DNA from: Thermosynechococcus sp. NK55a
GTDB lineage: Bacteria; Cyanobacteriota; Cyanobacteriia; Thermosynechococcales; Thermosynechococcaceae
NCBI RefSeq assembly: GCF_000505665.1
Contig: NC_023033.1
Coordinates: forward strand, 2,198,313 to 2,262,312
Length of the DNA: 64,000 nucleotides
Reading direction: 5' to 3'
A program made the position numbers and the translations under genes. Shown here piece by piece: positions 46,327 through 56,595 of this stretch (positions within the stretch are counted from its first letter, which is position 1; the number at the start of each line of letters is the position of its first letter). The notes below the pieces were generated by a model. The model worked only from the letters and a program-made list of their open reading frames with translations. It was not told where the DNA came from and did not search any database.

Positions 46327-47395
46327 CTCAGCCATTCTGGACCTGGCTGCTAAATGCTTAGGGGAACTCTTAGGGTGGCATCAGGTGCATCATCCGCACC
46401 TAGCTGCCCACTGGCAGGCTCTCTATGGGTTGCGCGATCGCCTGCACCAGCCTGCATGGCACATTGTTGTCCTTGGCCAAGTGGGGCGGGGCAAGTCTGC
46501 ACTTTTGAATGCCCTCTATGGCGAAGCTATTTTTCCCGTGGGCGCTATCCATGGCACCACCCAATGGCCGCGCACCGTTCGCTGGCACTGTCAAGATCAA
46601 ATCGTTGATCTCACAGATACTCCCGGGCTGGATGAAGTGGCGGGTAGTGACCGCGAAAGCATGACATGGAGTGCCGTTGAGACTGCTGATCTTGTCCTTT
46701 TTGTGACCCAAGACAGCTTCACCCCCGTTGAATGCCAAGCCCGCGATCGCCTGCGCACCCTTAGGATTCCCCACAAGCTCATTCTCGCCAAGGCGGATCT
46801 CTACCCACCAATGGCTGAAGGTATTGCCGTGAGCAGCACAACGGGTCAGGGAATTCCAGAACTGCGACAGCTACTTCAACAGTGGCTACAACAGGAGGCT
46901 CCTCAAGCCCGTGCTCTACGAATTCTCCACCAAGCCAGTCAAGTTGAACAGAGCCTCGGGGCAGCTCTTGGCCCCCAAGACACGTCGGCATGGTCTTGGT
47001 TAACCGCACAGATGGTGGCTAGCCTACTGCTGCCGGGGGGATTTTTCGATGTGGTGCTGGCCATGATCAGTACCCTTGCTTATATCCGCAAAGCGTGCCA
47101 AGCCTACGGCGTGCCTTTTCCCCTGCCGGCTTTTGGGAGTCTGAGTCAGTTTGTCTTGCTGTGGTATGCGGCGATTTATCTCACCAGTTGGCCAGGCTTA
47201 ACCTTCGGCACTGACCTCTGGGGAGTCAATACCAATGTTGTTCTACAGGGGGGAGTGATCTTCTGGGGTTACCAACAGATTCGCCGCCGGCTCGACCCCT
47301 ATCTTCAGCAGGGCTATCAGTGGGGACACCATGGACCCCAACGACTGTTGCAGCAACTCACTCAAACCCGCGCCAATGTAACGGCCTCCGGCTGA
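46319..47395 (+). CDS. Era/MnmE-type GTPase with C-terminal membrane region
   Basis: The product is 358 aa from GTG 46319 (VSSSAILDLAAKCLG); the frame is open to 46271. P-loop GQVGRGKS, G2 threonine in HGTTQWP, G3 DTPG, and a G4 variant AKAD where NKxD is usual. The C-terminal 130 residues contain two hydrophobic segments (about 225-250 and 265-285), so it may be membrane bound, as with the DUF697-type cyanobacterial GTPases. Function unknown. It overlaps dcd by 34 bases, converging. Confidence 0.8.
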   Translation: MSSSAILDLAAKCLGELLGWHQVHHPHLAAHWQALYGLRDRLHQPAWHIVVLGQVGRGKSALLNALYGEAIFPVGAIHGTTQWPRTVRWHCQDQIVDLTDTPGLDEVAGSDRESMTWSAVETADLVLFVTQDSFTPVECQARDRLRTLRIPHKLILAKADLYPPMAEGIAVSSTTGQGIPELRQLLQQWLQQEAPQARALRILHQASQVEQSLGAALGPQDTSAWSWLTAQMVASLLLPGGFFDVVLAMISTLAYIRKACQAYGVPFPLPAFGSLSQFVLLWYAAIYLTSWPGLTFGTDLWGVNTNVVLQGGVIFWGYQQIRRRLDPYLQQGYQWGHHGPQRLLQQLTQTRANVTASG

Positions 47396-47943
47396 TCTTG
47401 GTATTTGCCCCGCCGTGTTTCATAACTCACATCACAGGGTTCACCTTCAAAAAAGAGCAACTGCACAACTCCCTCATTGGCATAGATACGGCAATCGGCA
47501 CTGGAGGAATTCGAAAATTCTAAGGTCAGATGGCCTCGCCAGCCCGCTTCTGCCGGTGTCAAGTTGGCGATAATTCCCGCCCGTGCATAGGAACTTTTAC
47601 CAATACACAGAACCGTGACATTTTCGGGTACCTGTAGCCGTTCTAGGGCGACCCCAAGGCCGTAGGAATGGGCGGGCAAAATAAAAAACATGCCATTGGC
47701 ATCCTCATGGAGGGGGGCAAATTCTAAATTGGCAGGGTTAAAGTTCTTTGGATCCACCACTGTCCCGGGCACATGGCGAAAGATACGAAACTCCTTGGGG
47801 CTGAGGCGAATATCGTAACCGTAGGAAGAAAGACCAAAACTAATCACGGGCTGCTCAGCCACCCGCCGCACTAATGTTGGCTCAAACGGCTGAATCATGC
47901 CTTGGACAGCCATGGCCCGAATCCAAACGTCATTTTTAATCAT
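47362..47943 (-). CDS. dcd: dCTP deaminase
   Basis: Deaminates dCTP to dUTP in dTTP synthesis. The product is 193 aa from ATG 47943 (MIKNDVWIRAMA), the standard length; the open frame to 48012 is out of family. Active-site blocks SSYGYDIRLS, CIGKSSYARAGI and the Glu in TPAEAGWRGHLTLE are present. Upstream lies a small membrane protein gene on the same strand. Confidence 0.95.
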   Translation of the reverse strand: MIKNDVWIRAMAVQGMIQPFEPTLVRRVAEQPVISFGLSSYGYDIRLSPKEFRIFRHVPGTVVDPKNFNPANLEFAPLHEDANGMFFILPAHSYGLGVALERLQVPENVTVLCIGKSSYARAGIIANLTPAEAGWRGHLTLEFSNSSSADCRIYANEGVVQLLFFEGEPCDVSYETRRGKYQDQPEAVTLARV

Positions 47944-48012
47944 TCCGCTGCCGCAACCGCACAAACCACCCATGATGTATATTACAGCCCTTTTCCCATG
48001 AATAGAACCCAC

Positions 48013-48363
48013 TCAAGACTCGAGGCGCTTTGCTTGGCGCTGACCCCAGCGATAGCCTAATTCAAACCAAATGAGGGAATTGACGAAGTAGATCGCAGCT
48101 ACAGTGAACCATTGCCCTATCTCATCCACCTCTGGCCAAAGCCACGGCAATAGAACAAACCCAAGGGCGAGACTCACTAGGAAGCCAAGACCCGTACCCC
48201 CTGCGATCGCCCACACGATGAACAAGCCACCCAGTTCTAGGCTGTTGGGCAACTGGCGGCGAAATAGCCAAAAATAAAACTGGATGAGGTAGAGATGGGG
48301 CCATGTCAGCAGGACAATAACCGCCAGCAAGAGACTGGAGAATAGGCCTGCCATCCTTTCCAT
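48013..48363 (-). CDS. Small membrane protein of unknown function
   Basis: A 116-aa protein with three hydrophobic segments (about residues 4-28, 44-76, 85-105) and a basic C terminus (RWGQRQAKRLES). Two candidate ATG starts exist at 48363 and 48354. The cyanobacterial family is not known to me. It lies between argS and dcd on the same strand. Confidence 0.68.
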   Translation of the reverse strand: MERMAGLFSSLLLAVIVLLTWPHLYLIQFYFWLFRRQLPNSLELGGLFIVWAIAGGTGLGFLVSLALGFVLLPWLWPEVDEIGQWFTVAAIYFVNSLIWFELGYRWGQRQAKRLES

Positions 48364-48421
48364 CCTTTAGAAAATCCCTTCCCGGAAATGGCCTGATGTG
48401 CCCCAGTGTAACCAGTAGGCC

Positions 48422-50176
48422 CTAAATCCGATCCAAAACTGGAATCCCCAGAAGAGATAGCCCTAGTTTCAGCGTTTGAGCAGTGAGATAGGCAAGAGTT
48501 AGACGGGATTGCTTCGTTGGCTCAGTAGCCGAGAGGATAGGGCAGCGATCGTAGAACTGGTTGAAAAGCTGGCTTAGTTCAAAGAGGTATTGGCAGAGGC
48601 GGTTGGGCAATAGCTCCGTGCTAACAAGGTCAAGGGTTTCCTCGAGTTGCACAAGGTGTTTGGCAAGGTTTTGCTCGGTCTCATCCTCTAGAAATAGGGG
48701 GGTATCTGGTGAGAGGGTACACCAATCAATGTCGCCGCGCCGTGTTAGGCCTTGGACACGCACATAGGCATAGAGGAGGTAGGGCGCAGTGTTGCCTTGT
48801 AAAGAGAGCATCTTGTCGTAGCTAAAGACGTAGTTGCTGTTGCGGTTTTGGCTGAGATCGGCATACTTGACAGCACCGATGCCGATCGCCCGTGCCACGG
48901 TATCAATAAATTCAGAGGACTCGGTGCGACCTTCGGCAGCAAGACGCTGCTCTAAATCTGCTCGACTACGGGCGATCGCCTCCGTCAGTAAATCGATGAG
49001 GCGAATTGTTTCCCCTGAGCGGGTTTTCAAGCGTTTGCCATCCTCCCCCAGGACCAAGCCAAAGGGGACATGGGTTAACGTTACATGGGGCGGCACCCAA
49101 CCAGCGCGCTGCGCCACCTGAAACACCTGGGCAAAGTGGGTGGACTGCCCAACATCAGTGACGTAAATAATCCAATCGGCTTGGTCTTTGTCAATGCGAT
49201 AGCGGAGGGCAGCTAAATCCGTGGTTGCGTAGTTGTAGCCCCCATCGGACTTCTGAATAATCAAGGGTTGGGGTTGCCCTTCTTTATTGGTGAAGCCCTC
49301 GAGGAAGACCACCTTTGCCCCCTGATCTTCCACCAGTAGGCCGCAAGCAGCCAAGTCCTCAATCACCGCCGGTAAAAAGGGATTGTAGAAGGACTCCCCT
49401 CGCTCTGTGAGTTGAATATCCAGCAGATCATAGATCTTTTGAAACTCGCGGCGGGATTGCTCACACAGGAGCTGCCAAGCACGGCGACTCTGCTCTTCCC
49501 CTTGCTGAAGTGCGACCACCTTTGCCCGTGCTTTTTGCTGAAATTCAGGATCGCTGTCAAAGCGTTGCTTGGCCTTTTTGTAAAATGTTACTAAGTCCCC
49601 CAAGTCAAGGACATTAGCGGTAGTCAGGGCGTCAGGATAAACCTCATCCAAGTAGGCAATCAGCATGCCAAATTGGGTACCCCAGTCCCCCACATGGTTG
49701 AGCCGCAGAACATTATGGCCTTGAAATTCAAGAATGCGGGCAATGCAGTCACCAATAATTGTGGAGCGCAGATGACCCACGTGCATTTCCTTGGCAATGT
49801 TGGGGCTGGAAAAATCAACCACCACCCGTTGTGGCTCTCGTGCTGGCGGAATGCCCAAGCGATCGCTCCCAAGAGCAGCTTGCAGAGTGGAGGCCAAAAA
49901 CGCTGGTTTTAGGCGAAAGTTCAGGAAGCCAGGCCCCGCAATTTCAACGGGTTGACAGAGATCCTCAACTTCCAGATGTGCCACAACCTCTTGGGCTAGC
50001 TCACGGGGCGCTTTGCCCAGTTGCTTGGCGAGGCTGAGGCAAACATTGGATTGATAGTCGCCAAACTTTGCTTGACTGGCTGGCACTAACAGGGGTTGGG
50101 GAAAGGTATCTAGGGGAAGGGCCGCTTGCAGAGCACTGCGGAGGCGATCGCCCAAAACCTTTAGAGGAGCAACCAT
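48422..50176 (-). CDS. argS: Arginyl-tRNA synthetase
   Basis: Charges tRNA-Arg. The product is 584 aa from ATG 50176 ([13 protein letters not shown]); the frame is open to 50239 but without family sequence. The N-terminal tRNA-binding Add-1 domain has [15 protein letters not shown]. The class I HIGH motif is HVGH in [20 protein letters not shown]. The KMSK-like loop is weak, as in many ArgRS. The C-terminal DALR anticodon domain is present. The ATG overlaps the small-gene stop by one base. Confidence 0.96.
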   Translation of the reverse strand: MVAPLKVLGDRLRSALQAALPLDTFPQPLLVPASQAKFGDYQSNVCLSLAKQLGKAPRELAQEVVAHLEVEDLCQPVEIAGPGFLNFRLKPAFLASTLQAALGSDRLGIPPAREPQRVVVDFSSPNIAKEMHVGHLRSTIIGDCIARILEFQGHNVLRLNHVGDWGTQFGMLIAYLDEVYPDALTTANVLDLGDLVTFYKKAKQRFDSDPEFQQKARAKVVALQQGEEQSRRAWQLLCEQSRREFQKIYDLLDIQLTERGESFYNPFLPAVIEDLAACGLLVEDQGAKVVFLEGFTNKEGQPQPLIIQKSDGGYNYATTDLAALRYRIDKDQADWIIYVTDVGQSTHFAQVFQVAQRAGWVPPHVTLTHVPFGLVLGEDGKRLKTRSGETIRLIDLLTEAIARSRADLEQRLAAEGRTESSEFIDTVARAIGIGAVKYADLSQNRNSNYVFSYDKMLSLQGNTAPYLLYAYVRVQGLTRRGDIDWCTLSPDTPLFLEDETEQNLAKHLVQLEETLDLVSTELLPNRLCQYLFELSQLFNQFYDRCPILSATEPTKQSRLTLAYLTAQTLKLGLSLLGIPVLDRI

Positions 50177-50331
50177 TAACGTTTGCGCCCCCGTCGTTGT
50201 TCTTTTTGCTCCGCCTGCAGACGCCGGCGATCGCGCCACTCAGCAAAGGTCAGATAGCCAATGCCACCAGTCACGACAATCAGTAGCAGCAGAGCCACCA
50301 GAATCAAAAGATCGGCCAATGAAGTGGTCAT
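50176..50331 (-). CDS. Small membrane protein upstream of argS (51 aa)
   Basis: ATG 50331 gives [20 protein letters not shown]..., one membrane helix, then a strongly basic/Arg-rich tail ([20 protein letters not shown]). The stop overlaps the argS ATG by one base (TAATG), so argS is likely translationally coupled. It lies 17 bases after petN. The family is cyanobacterial; function unknown. Confidence 0.72.
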   Translation of the reverse strand: MTTSLADLLILVALLLLIVVTGGIGYLTFAEWRDRRRLQAEQKEQRRGRKR

Positions 50332-50348
50332 ACCCCCAGCCCGATGCG

Positions 50349-50438
50349 CTACATGCCGTGACGCCCCCAGACCACAAAGGCGATCGAAAGCGTAAAGACA
50401 CTGAGAACACCCACCCAACCGAGCGTGATAATATCCAT
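50349..50438 (-). CDS. petN: Cytochrome b6f complex subunit PetN
   Basis: A 29-residue single-helix subunit, starting [16 protein letters not shown] and ending VVWGRHGM. It matches the PetN pattern (MDI-x-x-LGWV ... WGR-x-G) and is needed for assembly of the b6f dimer. The gene is too short for usual ORF cut-offs. It is divergent from the ankyrin gene. Confidence 0.93.
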
Positions 50439-50520
50439 AGCATGCAATCCCGAACTCAATGCAGACCCCATTTTAACTCAGATAGATTATCTTTTCCTTA
50501 TTAGAGGCAGGCCACAGGCA

Positions 50521-51000
50521 ATGATGCAGCGGATGACAGCCATTGAAACCGCGATTGAGCAAGGAAACCTGGCCGCTATTCAGGAGGCGATCGCCAGCGG
50601 CCTTGAAATCCCAGCAGAGGCCTTGGCACTGGCAGCGGAACTGGGTCGCATCCAGATTGTGGAGGCATTGATTGCCGCAGGGGTAGAGGTCAACCAAGGA
50701 GACAGTGAGGGTTGGACACCATTGATGGCTGCAGCCGGTGGAGGACATACCGCCATTGTTGAGAAACTCCTAGCAGCCGGTGCCAATGTCAATGCTCAAA
50801 CGGTCTTTGGTCTGACCCCCTTAATGGCCGCAGCGGCAAAGGGCCAAACGGCTACAGTTAAACAACTGATTGCAGCCGGTGCAGATCTCAACGCCAAGGA
50901 TCAGAATTCTTGGACGGCTTTGGTGTGGGCGCTAGACGGGAAACATGCCGACGTGGTGGCAGTCATTAAAGCCGCTCGCGCACACTCTTTGGGACCATGA
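50521..51000 (+). CDS. Ankyrin-repeat protein
   Basis: The product is 159 aa from ATG 50521 (MMQRMTAIETAIEQG); the frame is open to 50425, which would run through the petN promoter region. It has about four ankyrin repeats (for example GWTPLMAAAGGGHTAIVEKLLAAGAN... and the next TPLMAAAAKGQTATVKQL), so a protein-protein interaction role. No signal or membrane segment. It overlaps the next start by four bases (ATGA). Confidence 0.85.
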   Translation: MMQRMTAIETAIEQGNLAAIQEAIASGLEIPAEALALAAELGRIQIVEALIAAGVEVNQGDSEGWTPLMAAAGGGHTAIVEKLLAAGANVNAQTVFGLTPLMAAAAKGQTATVKQLIAAGADLNAKDQNSWTALVWALDGKHADVVAVIKAARAHSLGP

Positions 51001-52778
51001 TTAGGTATCTAAATCTCTTTTTAGCGGCAGTGCCTGCAGGGCTGCTCATTGCCCAACTCACACGCACCCAGCGCCTACGGGTGGCATTGATTGAGGCTAG
51101 TCAAATCGTTGCCCTTGTGGCGATCGCCGTTGTCACCGACTGGCTACTGCTAAAGGGCATTGATCAACTGCAACAGCGGCTCCATAGCAAAGTTAGTCAA
51201 CACTCCCAACCCTGGTTTTCGCTAGTGGCCAGTCTATTGCGCCTGACGTTGCGGGTTTTACTTTGGGCATTAATTTTGTCTTGGGTGCTGCAATCGGTTG
51301 AAAGTTTAGCCCCTTGGCAGGGGCACATTGAGAATGCAATTCAGTTCCTCCTGCAGCGAGTCGGAGTTGTCTTTAATACCCCCCTTATAGAGTTGGGGCG
51401 AACAAAAATCACACTGAACTTTCTCTTTTTAGTTGTCTTTCTCTTTGTTCTGGTGATTTTTACCTCCCGCTGGATCAGTGAGTGGCTCAAAGACCGAATT
51501 CTCGCACAGTTGCGGGTGGATCGGGGCAGTCAAGAAACCGTTACCCGTGTTGTCAGCTATAGCCTCAGTTTTATTGGTTTTATTGTTGTCCTGCAAACAG
51601 CAGGCATTGATCTCAGTTCCCTCACGGTGTTGGCGGGGGTTTTGGGGATTGGTTTTGGGTTTGGTTTACAAACCCTCGCCAGTAACTTCATTAGTGGCCT
51701 AGCGCTTCTACTGGAGCGCCCCATTAAAGTGGGTGACTTTATCGAGGTAGATGGTCTCTTGGGCACCGTTGAGAAGATCTCTATTCGGGCTACGATTATC
51801 CGCACCAACGACAGCCAGTACGTCATTGTCCCCAACAACCGCTTTATTGAAAAGAACGTCGTCAACTGGAGTTACGGTAGCCCCGATAGCCGCATCCATA
51901 TCCCCGTAAGTGTTGCCTACGGCAGTGATACGGTTCTGGTCACTGAAGCGCTCCTGAGTGCTGCCCGTCAGGATCCGCGCGTCCTACTAACCCCACCCCC
52001 TAGCGTTTGGTTTCGCGGTTTTGGGCAGAGTGCCTATCTCTTTGAATTGCTGGTCTGGATTAACCGCCCCCAAGATTCTGAACCCATTAAAAGTGCTCTC
52101 AATTTCCTCATTGAGCAAGAGCTACGGCAGCGGCATATTGAGGTTCCCTTTCCCCAGTTGGATCTACGGTTGCGAGATTTGGGGGAACTGCGTTCTTTGA
52201 CCCAGTATTACCAGCATTCAGAGGCAAAGGACGCCGAGCCCCCGACGGCTGCTGAACCCACTGTTGAAAAAACCCCTCAGGCGAAACTCTCCCTGGCGGA
52301 TATGCTGCGCAATATCAGTTATTTCTCCCACTGTTCCAATGCCCAGTTGCAAATGCTGATTGAGTTGGGTACTCGCCAGTTTTATGGTAGAGGGGAAGCG
52401 ATTTGTCGCGAAGGGAGCCCGGGAGATGCCTTTTACATTGTCCTTGAGGGATCAGTGGAAGTGTACTCAGAGCAGTTGGATCAAATCTTAGCCACGCTCT
52501 ATGGGGGGAGTTTCTTTGGGGAAATTTCAGTGCTGACGGGAATGCCACGATCTGCCACCGTGCGGGCACTAGAGGCAACTTCATTATTCGTTGTCCCTCG
52601 CTCAGCGGTACAGCGACTGCTGCAAGCTCACCCCCAATTGGCAGAGGAGATTGCCCATGAACTGGCGGCACGACAGCAGGTGCTTCAAGAACTTGGCCTA
52701 GTGAACTCCCAAGAAATCAAAAGCCTGCCCCCCTTGCAGTGGATTCGTCACCGTTTGCAAACCCTCTTTAATGTTTAG
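50997..52778 (+). CDS. MscS-type channel with cyclic-nucleotide-binding domain
   Basis: A 593-aa protein: four or so N-terminal membrane helices, then an MscS pore and beta domain (LGIGFGFGLQTLASNFISGL; VGDFIEVDGLLGTVEKI; VPNNRFIEKNVVNWSYG), a linker of about 40 residues, and a C-terminal cNMP domain (FYIVLEGSVEVYSEQ; FFGEISVLTGMPRSATV). The phosphate-binding cassette has GEISVLTGMPRSAT, close to the GE(x)nR(S/T)A pattern. It is coupled to the ankyrin gene by ATGA. A cyclic-nucleotide-gated mechanosensitive channel is likely. Confidence 0.9.
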   Translation: MIRYLNLFLAAVPAGLLIAQLTRTQRLRVALIEASQIVALVAIAVVTDWLLLKGIDQLQQRLHSKVSQHSQPWFSLVASLLRLTLRVLLWALILSWVLQSVESLAPWQGHIENAIQFLLQRVGVVFNTPLIELGRTKITLNFLFLVVFLFVLVIFTSRWISEWLKDRILAQLRVDRGSQETVTRVVSYSLSFIGFIVVLQTAGIDLSSLTVLAGVLGIGFGFGLQTLASNFISGLALLLERPIKVGDFIEVDGLLGTVEKISIRATIIRTNDSQYVIVPNNRFIEKNVVNWSYGSPDSRIHIPVSVAYGSDTVLVTEALLSAARQDPRVLLTPPPSVWFRGFGQSAYLFELLVWINRPQDSEPIKSALNFLIEQELRQRHIEVPFPQLDLRLRDLGELRSLTQYYQHSEAKDAEPPTAAEPTVEKTPQAKLSLADMLRNISYFSHCSNAQLQMLIELGTRQFYGRGEAICREGSPGDAFYIVLEGSVEVYSEQLDQILATLYGGSFFGEISVLTGMPRSATVRALEATSLFVVPRSAVQRLLQAHPQLAEEIAHELAARQQVLQELGLVNSQEIKSLPPLQWIRHRLQTLFNV

Positions 52779-52784
52779 AAATGT

Positions 52785-53294
52785 TTAGAGCGTCAAGCGT
52801 TCAATTAATCTCTGGTGTTGGGGAAACTGCTGCTGTAACTGCTGGCGATCGCCCAATTCAAAATCGCGAAAGTCAAATCCCGGTGCCACCGTACAGCCCA
52901 CCAGACTAAAACTGTCTGGCGTATCCACCGTTGCTCCAAACCATGCCCCCGCCGGTACCACCTGTTGCAATTGCTCCCCCTGATCCAGGTTGATCCCCAA
53001 CCGTAGGGGCTGGTACTCACCCGTCGGTAGAATCACATGGAGCGTTAGGCTACTGCCTGTGTAAAAGTGCCACAGTTCATCACTGGCAATGCGGTGGAGT
53101 CGCGAGCAGGCCGTGGAGGGGAGCAAGAAATAGATGCTCGTACAGTAGGCGCGATCGCCCCCCTGAAAGCCTGAGGGCAAAACTGCTCTGGGAATGCTCC
53201 CTGCTGAGCGATAAACCTCGCGGAAATAGCCCCCCTCCGGATGGGGTTGCAGGTCAAGTGCCTCAATCCACGCCTTAGCTGGCCAAGTATTCAT
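52785..53294 (-). CDS. Cupin_5 (DUF985) family protein
   Basis: The product is 169 aa from ATG 53294. The longer open frame begins inside the sigma factor gene and is noise. Typical blocks are [23 protein letters not shown] and [13 protein letters not shown] beta-barrel cupin of unknown substrate; some members act on sugars. It overlaps the sigma factor 3' end by 20 bases and is probably co-transcribed with it. Confidence 0.88.
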   Translation of the reverse strand: MNTWPAKAWIEALDLQPHPEGGYFREVYRSAGSIPRAVLPSGFQGGDRAYCTSIYFLLPSTACSRLHRIASDELWHFYTGSSLTLHVILPTGEYQPLRLGINLDQGEQLQQVVPAGAWFGATVDTPDSFSLVGCTVAPGFDFRDFELGDRQQLQQQFPQHQRLIERLTL

Positions 53295-54249
53295 ACATTT
53301 GCCGGCGCCGCCGCCGCAGGTGATCAAGGGCTTGCCGCTCCAGTTGCCGCACCCGTTCACGGCTGAGGTTGAGTTGCTCACCCACCTTGGCGAGGGACCG
53401 TTCTTGGCCATCCCCCAACCCGTAGCGCAGGGTGAGGACTTGCCGTTGTTGGGGGGTGAGTTCCGCCAGCCACAGGTTGACCTCATCCCGCAGGGACTCC
53501 ACTGTGGTAAATTGCTCTGGCGAAAGACTGTCATCCTCGAGCAGTTCACCGAGTTCAGTGTCCTGATTGTCTCCCACACGTAGATCAAGGGAAACGGGTT
53601 GGCGAGCAAGGGTCAGGTATTCCCGAATTTGCTCGGGTTCGAGTTCTAGAGCCTCAGCCACCTCAGCAGGCGTCGCACTCCGTCCCAGTTTTTGCGCCAG
53701 TTCCCGTTGGGTGCGTTTGATCTTGTTGAGCTTTTCAGTGATATGGATGGGCAGCCGAATTGTCCGCGCCTGTTGGGCGATCGCCCGTGTAATTGCCTGA
53801 CGAATCCACCAATAGGCATAGGTAGAGAACTTGTAGCCCCGCGTGGGATCAAACTTCTCCACACCGCGTTCGAGACCCAGGGTGCCCTCTTGCACCAAGT
53901 CCAGCAATTCAAGATTACGTTTTTGATACTTCTTGGCCACCGAAACCACAAGCCGTAGGTTGGCTTCAATCATTTTTTGCTTGGCGCGTTCGCCGCGCTT
54001 GAGGATATTGCGCAATTCCGTAGGCGTCAGATTACAGGCCGCCGCCCATTCTTCAAAAGTGGCTTCGCGTCCGAGTTCTTTGGTCAAGGCATCGCGTTTT
54101 TCCCGCAGTGCCATCATTTGCTGCACCTGTTTACCCAGAATAATTTCCTGCTCATGGGTCAGCAGCGGCACGCGCCCAATTTCCTGGAGGTAGGTGCGCA
54201 CCATGTCGGTGCTAGCGGTGGGGGTTGGCGTTTTAGAAGCGGAGTTCAT
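53275..54249 (-). CDS. Group 2 sigma-70 factor
   Basis: A non-essential sigma factor of the cyanobacterial SigB-E group; 324 aa from ATG 54249. Region 1.2 starts [20 protein letters not shown], region 2 has [18 protein letters not shown] and [14 protein letters not shown], region 3 follows, and region 4 ends with [16 protein letters not shown]. The long acidic region 1.1 of the principal sigma is absent. Which paralogue (SigB, C, D or E) is not certain; the start resembles SigB/SigD. It probably acts in stress or light responses. Confidence 0.92.
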   Translation of the reverse strand: MNSASKTPTPTASTDMVRTYLQEIGRVPLLTHEQEIILGKQVQQMMALREKRDALTKELGREATFEEWAAACNLTPTELRNILKRGERAKQKMIEANLRLVVSVAKKYQKRNLELLDLVQEGTLGLERGVEKFDPTRGYKFSTYAYWWIRQAITRAIAQQARTIRLPIHITEKLNKIKRTQRELAQKLGRSATPAEVAEALELEPEQIREYLTLARQPVSLDLRVGDNQDTELGELLEDDSLSPEQFTTVESLRDEVNLWLAELTPQQRQVLTLRYGLGDGQERSLAKVGEQLNLSRERVRQLERQALDHLRRRRRQMYEYLAS

Positions 54250-54472
54250 CATAGCAGCACAGGTTCTAAACACTATTTGGCAAGGAAGAATGTAGATAAA
54301 AGATTTATCGAGATGAAGATGACGACTCGTACTGATAAAGCGGAGGTTTGTATAGGGTTAGCCTAGCAAAGCAGAGGGAGTTGGCCTGTATCCTAATCTA
54401 CTTAGACTTAAATTGTGCCCTGAAAGTTGCCAATTCATAACAGCCAATTCCTGAAATAAAGATTAAACTTTG

Positions 54473-55153
54473 TCAACTAGAGATGGGGATCAGGAGATCA
54501 GCAAGGGCTTTGGGGGCAAATTCGAGCCCAAAAACCCGGCTAAAGGCAGCAACAAACTGCTGCCGGACATCCTCCAGTTGAATGTCGGCACAAAATTGCC
54601 GCAGGTTGCCCACCGGGCGATCACCAATGCCACAGGGGACAATGCGACCAAAACCCTTTAGATCGTTCACCACATTGAGGGCAATGCCGTGGAAGCTAAT
54701 CCAACGGGTCACCTTGATCCCAATTGCGGCCACCTTGTATCCCTCTACCCAAACACCCGTCAGGCCGGCAACGCGCTCCCCTTTAATGCCATAGTGTCCT
54801 AGGGTTTGAATTACGACTTCCTCCAACTGGTGGAGATACCAATGCAAATCGCAGCAGTGGCGGCGTAAATTCAAAATCGGGTAGGCCACCAATTGGCCAG
54901 GGCAGTGGTAGGTGACATCGCCTCCCCGCTCAATACGCAATACCTCAATGCCTGTAGCTACGGGATCAAAGTGAATGTGGGTGGTGGTTGCCCCTTGGCC
55001 AAGGGTGTAGATGGCGGGATGCTCAAGGGTGAGGAGAACATCTGGGGCTGCGGGATTTTGACGGCGCTCAGCCACCAGTTGTTGTTGCCAGCGCCAAGCA
55101 TCGCGGTAGGGGATGATTCCCAAGGCACAATGCCAACCGAGGGCACTTTTCAT
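54473..55153 (-). CDS. lipB: Octanoyl-[ACP]:protein octanoyltransferase
   Basis: The first step of protein lipoylation, moving octanoate from ACP to lipoyl domains. The 226-aa product has the family blocks [19 protein letters not shown], the catalytic lysine in KVAAIGIKV and the catalytic Cys in [13 protein letters not shown]. The start is ATG 55153. It lies divergent from hpf; the 150-base gap probably holds both promoters. Confidence 0.95.
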   Translation of the reverse strand: MKSALGWHCALGIIPYRDAWRWQQQLVAERRQNPAAPDVLLTLEHPAIYTLGQGATTTHIHFDPVATGIEVLRIERGGDVTYHCPGQLVAYPILNLRRHCCDLHWYLHQLEEVVIQTLGHYGIKGERVAGLTGVWVEGYKVAAIGIKVTRWISFHGIALNVVNDLKGFGRIVPCGIGDRPVGNLRQFCADIQLEDVRQQFVAAFSRVFGLEFAPKALADLLIPISS

Positions 55154-55301
55154 AGGGGTGCCAAATTGTCAAGAGCTAGATGATAAGAATTATCACAGAA
55201 CACGAATAAAGGTGAAGAGCCTCAGGATGCCCTGTAATCCCCGATACGAAGATGTTAGGGTGGAAGTAGATCAGCCTGTTTTGCTCAGGGGAGGCAACCC
55301 T

Positions 55302-55931
55302 ATGAGGCTAGTGATTCACGGTAAAAACATTGACATTACGGATGGCATTCGCAGCTATGTGAACCAAAAAATTGAGCGAGCCACCAGTCATTTCCAGAAT
55401 GTGATTAACGAAGTTGATGTGCATCTTTCCGTGGCTCGTAACCGCAGCACAGCCCCCAAACAAACCGCGGAAGTGACCCTATTTGCTAATGGCTCAGTGA
55501 TTCGCGCCGAAGAAAGCAGTGAAAATCTCTACGCCAGTATTGATCTCGTTGCTGACAAAATTGCGCGCAAACTTCGCAAGCTCAAAGAAAAACGCCAAGA
55601 TAAGTCCCGCGCTAAGGACACCAATAGTGTTGTTGAACCTGAAGTGGTGACTGATCTAGTGGGCGATCGCACACCACAACTGCCCGAACAAGTGGTGCGG
55701 ATGAAATACTTTGCCATGCCGCCGATGACCATCCAAGAAGCCCTTGAGCACCTAGAAATGGTGGATCACGACTTCTATGTCTTCCGCAATCGCGATACGG
55801 GAGAAATCAACGTGGTCTATGAACGCAATCATGGGGGCTATGGTGTCATTCAACCCCGGCCCACTTCCAATAACCACCATCACGATACTGCTGATGCCGC
55901 TGCCAAAGCCACGGCCAAGGCTAGCCATTAA
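55302..55931 (+). CDS. lrtA: Ribosome hibernation promoting factor (long form, LrtA)
   Basis: The product is 209 aa from ATG 55302, which has AGGGGAGG about 7 bases upstream; the frame is open to 55113. The N-terminal domain ([39 protein letters not shown]) binds the 30S decoding centre; a linker and the C-terminal dimerisation domain ([23 protein letters not shown]) follow, as in long HPF. In Synechococcus the gene is known as lrtA (light-repressed transcript) with a long leader. Here 148 bases separate it from lipB. Confidence 0.95.
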   Translation: MRLVIHGKNIDITDGIRSYVNQKIERATSHFQNVINEVDVHLSVARNRSTAPKQTAEVTLFANGSVIRAEESSENLYASIDLVADKIARKLRKLKEKRQDKSRAKDTNSVVEPEVVTDLVGDRTPQLPEQVVRMKYFAMPPMTIQEALEHLEMVDHDFYVFRNRDTGEINVVYERNHGGYGVIQPRPTSNNHHHDTADAAAKATAKASH

Positions 55932-55995
55932 CACAAGAGAGAGGCCATTGGTAGGCCATTGGTGTAAAAGTCCCTCTGCCAACCTAGGAAGTCCC

Positions 55996-56502
55996 CTAGG
56001 GGCGGAGGACCAACTGCCACTCTTGGCTCTGGCGATCGCGCTGCAGTTCGCTATTTTCACCAATCACATAGGGTCCCCAGTAGCGTTTGGAACCATCGAG
56101 GGTAAAGGCCAAGACAATATCCCCCGACTGGAGGGTGAGCTTACCTTCGGGCAGTGTTAACAGTAATCCCCTAAGGTTACCTTCCATAGGAGCAAAATCC
56201 CAGTGAACTGCCCCGGTGTTGGGATGGGCGCGATCGCGGGCAGCAAGCAAGACCACGCGCACAGGAAAGGCCGTCTGATTACTGACGCGCAGACCATTCG
56301 GTTGCGGGTTGCTTGGCACCTGGGGAGTCGGTAAGGGTTCAACAGCAGCGGTTTCTGGTTCTGCCTCCACAATGGGTGGCGGTTGTGTCAGTAGGTCGGG
56401 CTCCCACCACAGTGTAAAGTGCAGTTGTGAAAGAATAATCGCACCAATCACCCCGATCAGCACTGCCACGAGGTAAGGCAGAAATTTAATGCGGATAGAC
56501 AT
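55996..56502 (-). CDS. Membrane-anchored protein of unknown function
   Basis: A 168-aa protein. One N-terminal membrane helix (residues 7-28, YLVAVLIGVIGAIIL), a Pro/Glu-rich linker of about 40 residues, and a C-terminal beta domain (NGLRVSNQTAFPVRVVLLA; VHWDFAPMEG; YWGPYVIGEN). The outer domain should lie in the periplasm. I do not recognise the family. It is transcribed convergently with lrtA. Confidence 0.7.
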   Translation of the reverse strand: MSIRIKFLPYLVAVLIGVIGAIILSQLHFTLWWEPDLLTQPPPIVEAEPETAAVEPLPTPQVPSNPQPNGLRVSNQTAFPVRVVLLAARDRAHPNTGAVHWDFAPMEGNLRGLLLTLPEGKLTLQSGDIVLAFTLDGSKRYWGPYVIGENSELQRDRQSQEWQLVLRP

Positions 56503-56595
56503 AGGGATAGGTTACTGCGGATGCCGCGCCTTTCTTTCCAGTTTAGAGAGTTGTGGCAGAAGCCGCAGTAACCAAAGGGTTTGATCTCATTGATC

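Noticed and set aside
52785-53609. 274-aa version of the cupin protein
   Set aside because: The first 105 residues are an out-of-frame reading of the sigma factor gene; the family begins at ATG 53294.
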